This document shows, in pieces, positions 14,260 to 21,428 of a stretch of DNA of 39,924 nt. Within the stretch, counting starts at the first letter, position 1, and each line of letters starts with the position of its first letter. The notes beneath the pieces were generated by a model, which searched no databases, was not told where the DNA came from, and saw nothing but the letters and a program-made list of their open reading frames with translations. Source of the stretch: Pseudomonadota bacterium (GTDB lineage: Bacteria; Pseudomonadota; Alphaproteobacteria; Sphingomonadales; Sphingomonadaceae); the NCBI GenBank assembly GCA_963205265.1, contig CAUJJI010000024.1, positions 1 through 39,924 on the forward strand. The letters are read 5' to 3'. The position numbers and the translations under genes were made by a program.

Positions 14260-16731
14260 CTAACGGTTGCCGAGCAGACCCAGAGGCCGAAGGGTCAGAC
14301 GCACGAACACCTGGCGTCCGGGCAGAGCGATACCCGCAACATCATCGATCTTGCCGCGTGGATTGAGCGGGGCGGTGTTGGACACCCCGCCGGTCGTGTT
14401 CGCCAAAGCGGTCAGCACAGTGGTGTTCTTGAAGTCCGAGTTCGTGCAATAACCGCAACGGATGACATTGTTGAGATTGTTGCCGATCAACGAAAGCTCC
14501 CAGCGGTCTTCGCTGTCCTTGACCGTGATATAGGCGTTCAGCTTGGTGTAGCCCGGCTGCCGGAAATCCGAACGCGTGCCGATCGGCGAGGTCCAGCTCG
14601 ACGAATGCTGGATGGAACTGCCGAACACGATGGCCAGCTTCTCTCCGACCGGCGCCTCGTAATCGAAGCCGCCGATCACCTGCCATTCGGGTGCACGCTC
14701 AAGCGGAGTGTCGCTTTCGCTCCGGCCCGTATACAAGCCGTTGACCAGGATCTGGTTGCACCCTGCGGCAATTGTCTGGCCGCCATAGCAGGGCAGGCCG
14801 TTAAGCTCGACGAACTTCGCCTTGTTCCAGTTGATTGCCAGGTTGAGAGCAAGTCCCTCGATATTGCGCAGGCGATAGGTTGCGTCGAAGTCGATGCCGT
14901 AAGTGCGGGCCTTGCCGGCGTTCTTGGTCAGGGTGACCGGCACGCCGCCGCTGGCCGGTTGAGAAACGCCGACCTGCAATCCTTCGTAATTGTAGTAGTA
15001 GAATGCCATGTTCACATTGAGCGAGCGGTCCAGCAGGCGGGCCTTGATACCGGCCTCGCCGCCCTGGACCTTTTCGTCACCGAAGGAACGGTCGGATTCA
15101 TTCACGGTCGGGGTATTGGGGTTGTCGTTGGGGTTGGGCGTGGTGATCTGGTAGGAACCCGACTTGTAACCCTGCTTGAGCGCGCCGAAGATCGTCAGGT
15201 CGTCAGTCGGCGTGTAGGTGATGGTCACTTCAGGCGACCAGTTCTTCGACCGGATTGTCGGTTTCAGGATAGTGCTTGGCACACCGCCGCGCGTAGGCCT
15301 GTTGCCGCGCTTCTCGTCGGTATAGCGGACGCCCCCGGTCAGCTCCAGGACGCTGGAGGGCTTCCAGCGGAGCTGGCCGAACAGTGACTTCGAGAGAATG
15401 TCGAGATCATGCGTGCCACGATCGAGGAAGACGGGAAGGTCGAAGCCGAAAATCGGGCGAGTGAACGGGTTCAGGGCCTGGTTCCAGCCGATGATGATGT
15501 CGTTGGTGACCTTGCCGTCTTGGTAGTACCCGCCGATCATCCAGTTCAGCGGCGCGTTGGGATTGTCGGACTCAATGCGGATTTCCTCGGTGATGTCCCG
15601 CCGGTAGAAATCGTTGTCGGCATAGAGCGAAGCCGCGGCGCCGGCATAGGTGCCGTGGATCATGCCGTCCGTCCGGTTGCGGTAATAAGTGGTCGTCGAG
15701 CTGGCCCGGATGTGGTCGGCAATCTGGTAATTGAGGTCGAGAACGCCGAAATCCTGACGAATCTTGAGAAATGGCGTGCCGCCGTTGGGAACGCCCGGGA
15801 AATAAGTCGGATTGAGATCCGTGATGGCCACCGCATCGTCCATCTTGCAGTTCTGGTCGCCGCCGATGAAGGGCACGCCGACCACGCTCGGACCCGCGCC
15901 GTCCGGGCAGCTGAAGAATTGCAGACCGTTCGGATTGTCGGAGGAATCGCGCGTGACGTTCACTTTCAGCCGTGCGGTGAAGACCGGGCTGGGCTTCCAC
16001 ACCGCTGTCCCGCGGATGATCCAGTTCTCGTTGCCTCCGCTCCGGTCGTGCTTCGGCACCGCGCCGCCCAGGTCCGGACGGGCGGTAAGGCCCGCCGTGT
16101 TCTTGAACCAGCCCTTGCTGTCCGACCAAGATCCGGCGAGGCGCAGACCGAGCGTATCGGACACGGGGCCTGACAGGATCAGCTCGACCCGCGGCTCTCG
16201 CGCCTGAATCTCGTAGCTGACCCGCCCGATCACCTCGGCCCGATCGCCCGGGTCCGCGGTGGTCAGGGCGATGACGCCGGCGGGGCTGTTCTTGCCGAAG
16301 AACAGCGCCTGCGGCCCCTTGAGCACTTCAGCCTGGGCGAGGTCGAACAGCCCGCTCTTGAAGGCAAGGCCCTGGCTGAACTGCTGGCCGTCGATGTTGA
16401 GCGAGACCGACTGGTCGACTCCCGAGTCAAGGGCGCTGGTGCCGATGCCGCGCAGCGAGATCAGGGTGCCAATCGTGTTGACGCCTTCCGAGACGAACAG
16501 GCCCGGCACCTTGGTTGCCACACCGCGGAGATCGACGATTGCTGCGCTCTGCAAGGTTTCGGCGGCGAGCACGTTGGCGACTACGGGAACCTTCAAAATG
16601 GATTCCTGGCGCTTGCGGGCCGTAACGATGATATCGTCCGGGTCGCTGCCGGCCTCCTGCGCGTGAACCTGCGGCGTCAGCGCGAGAGCCGCGATGATCG
16701 AGGCGGTCGAAAGATAGTATTTCCGGCTCAT
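14260..16731 (-). CDS. TonB-dependent outer-membrane receptor
   Basis: An 823-residue receptor. The signal peptide (IIAALALTPQVHAQ) is cleaved after about residue 24. The plug domain starts with DDIIVTARKRQESILKVPV and includes LRGIGTS and VEVLKGPQ-like (AEVLKGPQALFFGKNSPAG) blocks. The rest is a 22-strand barrel ending in VRLTLRPLGLLGNR. This DDIIVTARKR style is the large sphingomonad/Caulobacter receptor group that takes up organic substrates rather than only siderophores. GGGAGGG precedes the ATG. As first gene of the minus-strand run, with a TetR regulator divergently upstream, it is the likely importer of the pathway substrate. The 90 bases to the crotonase could hold an internal attenuator, but I see no clear one. 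Confidence 0.94.
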   Translation of the reverse strand: MSRKYYLSTASIIAALALTPQVHAQEAGSDPDDIIVTARKRQESILKVPVVANVLAAETLQSAAIVDLRGVATKVPGLFVSEGVNTIGTLISLRGIGTSALDSGVDQSVSLNIDGQQFSQGLAFKSGLFDLAQAEVLKGPQALFFGKNSPAGVIALTTADPGDRAEVIGRVSYEIQAREPRVELILSGPVSDTLGLRLAGSWSDSKGWFKNTAGLTARPDLGGAVPKHDRSGGNENWIIRGTAVWKPSPVFTARLKVNVTRDSSDNPNGLQFFSCPDGAGPSVVGVPFIGGDQNCKMDDAVAITDLNPTYFPGVPNGGTPFLKIRQDFGVLDLNYQIADHIRASSTTTYYRNRTDGMIHGTYAGAAASLYADNDFYRRDITEEIRIESDNPNAPLNWMIGGYYQDGKVTNDIIIGWNQALNPFTRPIFGFDLPVFLDRGTHDLDILSKSLFGQLRWKPSSVLELTGGVRYTDEKRGNRPTRGGVPSTILKPTIRSKNWSPEVTITYTPTDDLTIFGALKQGYKSGSYQITTPNPNDNPNTPTVNESDRSFGDEKVQGGEAGIKARLLDRSLNVNMAFYYYNYEGLQVGVSQPASGGVPVTLTKNAGKARTYGIDFDATYRLRNIEGLALNLAINWNKAKFVELNGLPCYGGQTIAAGCNQILVNGLYTGRSESDTPLERAPEWQVIGGFDYEAPVGEKLAIVFGSSIQHSSSWTSPIGTRSDFRQPGYTKLNAYITVKDSEDRWELSLIGNNLNNVIRCGYCTNSDFKNTTVLTALANTTGGVSNTAPLNPRGKIDDVAGIALPGRQVFVRLTLRPLGLLGNR

Positions 16732-17136
16732 GATTGTTCCCTCCCAGTAACCTATCAGTTCTTCGTCTGATTAAATTCTTTCTGTAAATCGGATAGTTTT
16801 TATAAAATAAATCTGGTGATTCTCAGTTATCTTGTATTGTCTTGTCTGACAAGCGTTCTGAACAGGTGGGGTTTCTAGTGATGCAGTACTCTGCATCTAT
16901 CACCAACGGCACGCCCACAATTATCCCCGAGCGCCCCGTCAACGCCCATTGTCCATACGCCATTCTCGTTTCTCTCATTGGGTGCATGCATAGCCCGAAG
17001 CTTGGCGACATCAAAGAAAAATGTAACGACGGGTACGATCAGTTGCAAAATATCGTGAGATACGCGAACGGGGTCTTCCCCGCTGACGGTGTCGTCCGAT
17101 AAGAGCGGGCTTTGGCCCAAACCAAGGGGGTGGCTG
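16732..17136. promoter_or_regulatory. Divergent intergenic region between TonB receptor and TetR gene
   Basis: About 405 bases without a convincing gene. Short open frames across it have no recognisable domain or good start. Bases 16770-16840 are unusually AT-rich for this window (for example TTTTATAAAA at 16798-16807), which suits a promoter for the receptor operon about 60-70 bases upstream of its ATG. A palindrome at 16841-16853 lies beside it. The remaining 200 bases before the regulator hold nothing I can name. Confidence 0.5.
16841..16853. promoter_or_regulatory. Perfect palindrome, candidate TetR operator
   Basis: CTTGTC-T-GACAAG: two perfect 6-base arms around one central base. It lies about 110 bases upstream of the TonB receptor start, next to the AT-rich promoter-like stretch, in the gap shared with the divergent TetR gene. 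Position and symmetry suit binding of the TetR dimer encoded at 17137-17862, but binding is an inference. Confidence 0.45.
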
Positions 17137-17862
17137 TTGAGCTCCGGCAAGGTATCGCAGAAAGCTGTTGCGGCGCCTCCGCATGATGTGCGGCCGCCCG
17201 CGCGCCGCAGGGGTCGGCCAAAGCGCGGCGAGCAAGGGCACCGCGACGATGAATTGCTGACGCAGGCCTTGGATCATTTTTTGGAGAAAGGCTTCGAGGG
17301 GACGACGCTCAGTGCGATTGCCGCCTCTCTGCAGATGTCCAAGCAAACGATTTACGCCCGTTACAGTGATAAGTTGACGTTGTTTCGAGCCGTGCTGCAG
17401 CGCGCGATCGATAGCTGGCTGGTGCCGCTGCGGCATCTCGAGGTTCTGGAAACCGATGACCTGGAGGAAAGCCTGATCAGCATCGGGCGCCGCATCGTCG
17501 AGACAATGATGAGCGCCAATGGTCAGAAGCTGATCCGCATAACGAATGCTGAATCCTATCGCATGCCGGAGATCGGCGACTACACGTACAAGCGCGGCCA
17601 CCAGTTGCTGGGCCTCTATCTGCAGGACCTGTTCAAGCGGCGGCTGAGTCCCGCGTCGAGCGATGCCGAACTGGAAGACCTTGCCACCGCGCTGCTCAAC
17701 ACGTTGTCCAGCCCGGCGCGAATCCATGCCTGGGGCCTGGGCGAAAGCAACATGGACATCGGCAGGTTCGTCGAACGCCGGGTGCGATTGTTCCTCCACG
17801 GCGTAGATGGAATTGCATCCGTGCCGGGCGACCGCATGCCGGGCAAGAAATCCCACCAGTAA
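17137..17862 (+). CDS. TetR/AcrR-family transcriptional regulator
   Basis: About 241 residues from TTG 17137 (AAGGGGG six bases upstream); a longer start at GTG 17089 would give 257. A basic tail (RRRGRPKRGEQ) precedes the TetR domain. The helix-turn-helix is LSAIAASLQMSKQTIYARYSDK, followed by LFRAVLQRAI, a strong AcrR-type signature. The C-terminal half resembles TetR_C AcrR-like ligand domains. It is not closely related to the two paralogous regulators at 813 and 19197. It is divergent from the seven-gene receptor operon and forms a unit with the SnoaL gene 18 bases downstream, so it is the best candidate regulator of the 6246-16731 operon. Confidence 0.9.
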   Translation: MSSGKVSQKAVAAPPHDVRPPARRRGRPKRGEQGHRDDELLTQALDHFLEKGFEGTTLSAIAASLQMSKQTIYARYSDKLTLFRAVLQRAIDSWLVPLRHLEVLETDDLEESLISIGRRIVETMMSANGQKLIRITNAESYRMPEIGDYTYKRGHQLLGLYLQDLFKRRLSPASSDAELEDLATALLNTLSSPARIHAWGLGESNMDIGRFVERRVRLFLHGVDGIASVPGDRMPGKKSHQ

Positions 17863-17880
17863 TATCGGGAAGGTGCCGGA

Positions 17881-18408
17881 ATGGACGCGCAATTTCAGGA
17901 AATGTTCGATCACTTCCAGATCAGGAAGGTGCTCGCCGACTATTGCCGGGGCTCGGACCGCGTCGATCAAGCTCTCATGGCCAGCGTCTACGCACAGGAT
18001 AGCTGGGACGACCATGGTGTGGTCCAGGCGAGCGGACCGGATTTCGCGAGGATCATGTGCGAACGGATCAGGACAGGCACGGACAGCCTTTCGCATCTGC
18101 TCGGCCAGTCGACCATCACCGTGGATGGGGATGCCGCCGGGGCCGAGACCTATTTTCTGGCCGTGGCTCATGACGTTTCGTCCGATGGCACCCCGATGTG
18201 CAACCAGCTCGGCGGGCGCTTCGTGGACAGTCTGGCGCGCGAAGACGGCGAATGGAAAGTCAAGAACCGGAAGGTGCTGCGCGACTGGTCGGTGGCGATC
18301 CCGGTTCATCACGACTGGGTGCTGTCCAACACGCTGACCCGTGGCCGGCGGTCGAACGAGGATCACTCCTACAAGGTGCTCGGAACCACGCATGGCGCCC
18401 GCGATTAG
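17881..18408 (+). CDS. SnoaL-like (NTF2-fold) protein
   Basis: A 175-residue small alpha+beta barrel of the SnoaL_4 type. The first helix QIRKVLADYCRGSDRVD and the DSWDDHG strand are the family signature, followed by the conserved late strands GRFVDSLAREDGEWKVKNRKV. Relatives include dehydratases, isomerases and polyketide cyclases as well as proteins without known activity. Spacing of 18 bases and a GGGAAGG site suggest co-transcription with the TetR gene upstream. It is a paralogue in fold of 23956-24480, which sits in the second ligase/crotonase operon. The reaction cannot be read from sequence; dehydration of a hydroxylated ring is one possibility. Confidence 0.82.
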   Translation: MDAQFQEMFDHFQIRKVLADYCRGSDRVDQALMASVYAQDSWDDHGVVQASGPDFARIMCERIRTGTDSLSHLLGQSTITVDGDAAGAETYFLAVAHDVSSDGTPMCNQLGGRFVDSLAREDGEWKVKNRKVLRDWSVAIPVHHDWVLSNTLTRGRRSNEDHSYKVLGTTHGARD

Positions 18409-18412
18409 ATCC

Positions 18413-18559
18413 TCAGGCCTGGGCAGGACGGTCAGGTTCGCCATCCAGGATGATCGAAATCAGATCGATCCGGCCGCGGCTCGCAGCCGGCGACCACTGC
18501 CCATCGATGAACAGCTGGTCGCTGTTCCGGGGCAGCAACAAAACCGTCTCCTGCTTCAT
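18413..18559 (-). pseudogene. Aldehyde dehydrogenase N-terminal remnant
   Basis: The minus-strand frame starts at ATG 18559 (AAGGACAG upstream) and reads DQLFIDGQWSPAAS, then RIDLIS, which is the first beta-strand region of NAD-dependent aldehyde dehydrogenases (normally continued by PATEE). After about 36 codons the match is lost and the frame ends at TGA 18413-18415 with IILDGEPDRPAQA, which I do not recognise. A full enzyme is about 480 residues, so more than 90 percent is missing. It lies 44 bases downstream of the CMD gene on the same strand and was probably once in its operon. Confidence 0.65.
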
Positions 18560-18603
18560 CTGCTGTCCTTGCTTCAATCTGGTGGGGCATCGGGCCTTCC
18601 GCG

Positions 18604-18951
18604 TCAGGGGAGCCCGCGCTCCTGCCGGACCTTTTCGAGCGCGACCACTGCGGTATGGGCGCACGGCCAACCGGCATAGAACGCGAGATGGGTGACCAGT
18701 TCGACCAGCTCGTCCCAGGTCACACCATTGTCGAGCGCCCTCCCGAGATGGAAGGTCAGTTCGTCCGGTCGGAACATGGCGATTAGGGCGGATACCGTGA
18801 CGATGCTACGGTCGCGAGGGGAAAGGCCGGGCCTGGCCCAGACGTCACCGAACAGGACAAGATCAGTGACTTCGGCGAATTTGGGGGCGGTCTTGCCGAA
18901 ATGCTCACGCGCGGCTGTAGGCTCGGCAGCAGTGTTCGCTTCAGTGGTCAT
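18604..18951 (-). CDS. Carboxymuconolactone-decarboxylase-family protein
   Basis: 115 residues, close to the 4-carboxymuconolactone decarboxylase length. LSPRDRSIVTVSALIAMFR, then ELTFHLGRALDNGVTWDEL and THLAFYAGWPCAHTAV are the core helices of the family (PF02627). ATG 18951 follows GGGAGA. The long upstream in-frame extension is rejected because family homology begins after this Met. The AhpD-type CxxC pair is absent, so a peroxidase role is not expected. It may act in decarboxylation or as a small accessory enzyme. It is a distant relative of the two other CMD proteins in the window at 26334 and 27957. Confidence 0.85.
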   Translation of the reverse strand: MTTEANTAAEPTAAREHFGKTAPKFAEVTDLVLFGDVWARPGLSPRDRSIVTVSALIAMFRPDELTFHLGRALDNGVTWDELVELVTHLAFYAGWPCAHTAVVALEKVRQERGLP

Positions 18952-19196
18952 CGATGGCTCTCCCTGGTTATGTTGTCGCGAGCGGTTATGGCGGGTTCCG
19001 GAAGCCGTTAGTTGCGTTCCGGGGCGTGTCTGTGGAATGATCTCATCGCTCGTTCTAAACATTGTCATCGGTAGTCGTGGGTCGCGGTATCCGATTGCAT
19101 CCGGGTCAGCGTAGATCGAATGCGAACGAGGTCTGCACATCGCCGGTGGTGGCCATGACGGCGATTGGCGTGGCGATTGAAGGTCGCATCCGTGGA

Positions 19197-19931
19197 ATGG
19201 AAAAAGCTGTGATCCTGGGTGCTGACAGCGCAGCGCGGCCGGATGAGGCGCCGTCGGCGGAAGTTTTGTTCGATCCGAGGCTGCCCATCCTCTCGGCCGG
19301 GCAGGGCTTTCCGAACGCCCGATCCCCGCAATTCCGGCACAACCAGCGCAAGCGACGGGCATTGATCCTCGCCGCGGTCCGGCAGTTGCTGATCGAAGAC
19401 GGCTACAAGGGCGTGACGGTCCGGCGGATCGCCGCGCTTTCCGGACTGGTCGTACAGACCATATACAACCTGGTGGGCCCGCGCGACGATGCCATCGTCG
19501 AGGCCATTGTCGACTTTACATCCCACGTGGCCCGGCACGCTCCGGTCTCCGCCGAGGATCCCGCTGCCGTCATCAGGATCATCGAATGGCAGGGGCAAGC
19601 GGTACTGCTCGAGCCCGAGTTTACCCGGCAGTTCTGCCTGATCTATTTCAGCGAAAGCCGTCACATCTTTCACAACTACCGTGATCGGCAGATTCGCAGC
19701 GTACATTCATTGCTGGTCAAGCAGAAGCGGATCGGGATTCTGCGCCGAGATGTCAATTGCGGGGCCTTGGCCGAGAGTCTGATGTACTTGTCGGGCACCT
19801 TGTTCGTCGAATGGGCCGACCGAGGCTTCCTGATTCCTGACCTGATGGCGCGGGTTCGCTTTGGCTACGCACATATCCTGGCGGGGGCGATCAGTCCGCG
19901 CCATGGCGGGATGGCTTCAATGCCGCTCTAG
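19197..19931 (+). CDS. TetR/AcrR-family regulator, paralogue of the one at 813-1571
   Basis: About 244 residues from ATG 19197 (GGA upstream). Alignment with the paralogue, which shares the tail, supports this Met rather than earlier ones. A Pro-rich tail precedes RRALILAAVRQLLIEDGYKG and the helix-turn-helix VRRIAALSGLVVQTIYNLVG, which differs at only a few positions from that at 813. The recognition helix is almost identical (VVQTIYNLVGPRD), so both regulators may bind the same operator. It is divergent from the CMD gene (245-base gap) and upstream of the amidohydrolase. It may coordinate regions 2 and 7 of the island. The effector is unknown. Confidence 0.88.
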   Translation: MEKAVILGADSAARPDEAPSAEVLFDPRLPILSAGQGFPNARSPQFRHNQRKRRALILAAVRQLLIEDGYKGVTVRRIAALSGLVVQTIYNLVGPRDDAIVEAIVDFTSHVARHAPVSAEDPAAVIRIIEWQGQAVLLEPEFTRQFCLIYFSESRHIFHNYRDRQIRSVHSLLVKQKRIGILRRDVNCGALAESLMYLSGTLFVEWADRGFLIPDLMARVRFGYAHILAGAISPRHGGMASMPL

Positions 19932-20050
19932 CGGAGGCAAGCCGGAGGCGTTGAAATTGGATCGTGTGGGCTGCGTGTTCCATGGATGGAGGCGCCAACA
20001 GGTGTTTGGTCCGTTCCACGGCCAGTATGTGAGACGAGATTGACTAGAGT

Positions 20051-20071
20051 GCCCCGGGCCAACCACGGGGC
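20051..20071 (+). promoter_or_regulatory. GC-rich inverted repeat before the amidohydrolase
   Basis: GCCCCG, 9 bases, CGGGGC, ending 21 bases before the amidohydrolase ATG. It can fold as a hairpin or act as an operator. No U-rich tail follows, so it is not a standard intrinsic terminator. It lies in the 161-base gap between the TetR gene and the amidohydrolase. Confidence 0.25.
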
Positions 20072-20092
20072 GGGGGGCGCTGGGAAGTTCCA

Positions 20093-21388
20093 ATGCTGAT
20101 ATTCACCAATGCGCGCGTCTTCGATGGTACGGCGATGCTGCAGGGCCTCAAGACCGTAAGCCTCGATGGCAACCGCATCCACTCGATCTCCGATGCAACG
20201 CCCTCAGGAGACGCCTTGGATCTAGGAGGCATGACACTCATGCCCGGTCTCATAACTTGCCACTATCATACTGATTTCTACAAGTTCACCTTGACGGATG
20301 GATTGAATGGGGAGCCCTTGGGGAAGGAACTCCCGCCCGGCGTCCTCATGGCGATTGGCGTGCGTAACTGCGGCGTGCTGCTGGAAAGCGGCTTCACCGG
20401 CTTCGTCGGCGCCGCCAGTGGCCACGATATTGACGCCAGCCTCAAGATCGCCATCGCCGAAGGGATCATTCCCGGTCCGCGGATTCGTGCGTGCAGCGCC
20501 CACATCGGCACGACGGGGGACGTCAACGACAGCCGCAAGTGGTGGCGCCGGTTCGACTCGCCCGGCACCGACGTGTTCGTCGATGGTCCGCAGAACATGC
20601 GCGCGATGACCCGCGAGTTCATCCGCCGCGGGGCCGAGACGATCAAGATCTTCACCAGCTCGGGGCATGGCGGTCTCCCCTGGCCAGTGCCCGGCAGCAT
20701 GGATGCCGACGAGATTGAAGCCGTGGTGCGGGCGGCGCACATGCGCGGGGCGATGGTCCGCGCCCACTCGGCGACCCGGGACATGATCAGGCTGTGCGTC
20801 GAGCTCGGCGTCGATATTATCGATCACGGCGATGAGATCGACGAGGAAATCATCGGAATGATGGCTGAGCGCGGGACCTTCTGGACCCCCAGCCTTGTCT
20901 ATCCCACCTGCATGATCAATCTGGGCTGGGCCGATGCGGACCTTCCCGGGCAGGTGGAGAACGTCAAACGCATGCTGCCTATCGCACAAAAGGCCGGCGT
21001 AAGAATCCTTACCGGCGACGATTACAGCGGCGTATTCCGCGATGTGCTGGACGACGACCCATTGGACCACAAGGTCGGGGATTATGGCCGGGAGTTCGGC
21101 TTCTATGGCCAGGTTCCTGGGCTGTCGCCTGGGGAGATCCTCAGCTGGGGAACCAGAAACGCGGGGCAGGCGCTGATGGGCGGGCTCGACAAGCTGGGCG
21201 TGGTCGAAGAGGGAGCTCTGGCCGACCTCATCGTCGTGGACGGCGATCCATTATCCGACCTTTCGCTGCTGGCCCGTCCGCAGCAGGCGCTGAAGGCAGT
21301 GGTCCGCGATGGCAAGCTGGTCATCGACCGCGTGGACCGAGCGGCCGCCTCCCGCCCCACGCGAGCGCCTAGCGCCCTGAACGCCTGA
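20093..21388 (+). CDS. Amidohydrolase-superfamily metal-dependent hydrolase
   Basis: 431 residues. The small N-terminal beta-sandwich (IFTNARVFDG) and MTLMPGLITCHYHTDF give the HxH pair His57/His59. Lys185 (AETIKIFTSSG) is the likely carboxylated bridging lysine, followed by His225 (VRAHSA), His245 (IDHGDE) and Asp309 or Asp310 (LTGDDYSG). This is the binuclear imidazolonepropionase/prolidase-like arrangement. GALADLIVVDGDPL is the usual C-terminal family motif. It should hydrolyse an amide, lactam, ester or similar ring bond. No neighbouring gene points to nitrogen metabolism, so an ester or lactone substrate is possible. It converges on the ligase gene at 21429. Confidence 0.87.
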   Translation: MLIFTNARVFDGTAMLQGLKTVSLDGNRIHSISDATPSGDALDLGGMTLMPGLITCHYHTDFYKFTLTDGLNGEPLGKELPPGVLMAIGVRNCGVLLESGFTGFVGAASGHDIDASLKIAIAEGIIPGPRIRACSAHIGTTGDVNDSRKWWRRFDSPGTDVFVDGPQNMRAMTREFIRRGAETIKIFTSSGHGGLPWPVPGSMDADEIEAVVRAAHMRGAMVRAHSATRDMIRLCVELGVDIIDHGDEIDEEIIGMMAERGTFWTPSLVYPTCMINLGWADADLPGQVENVKRMLPIAQKAGVRILTGDDYSGVFRDVLDDDPLDHKVGDYGREFGFYGQVPGLSPGEILSWGTRNAGQALMGGLDKLGVVEEGALADLIVVDGDPLSDLSLLARPQQALKAVVRDGKLVIDRVDRAAASRPTRAPSALNA

Positions 21389-21428
21389 CGGTGCGGCTGA
21401 CAGGGTGCTGGGTGCGCGCCAATCGCCG

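Noticed and set aside
14197..15387. 396-codon plus-strand open frame inside the TonB receptor gene
   Set aside because: Shadow of the receptor; no recognisable domain and no ribosome site.
16842..17102. Small open frame of 86 codons in the receptor/TetR gap
   Set aside because: No domain, poor start, and overlap with regulatory-looking sequence; not supported as a gene.
17011..18444. Long antisense open frame of 477 codons on the minus strand
   Set aside because: It covers the TetR and SnoaL genes on the plus strand, which have clear domains and ribosome sites; its translation shows no family pattern. High GC keeps antisense frames open.
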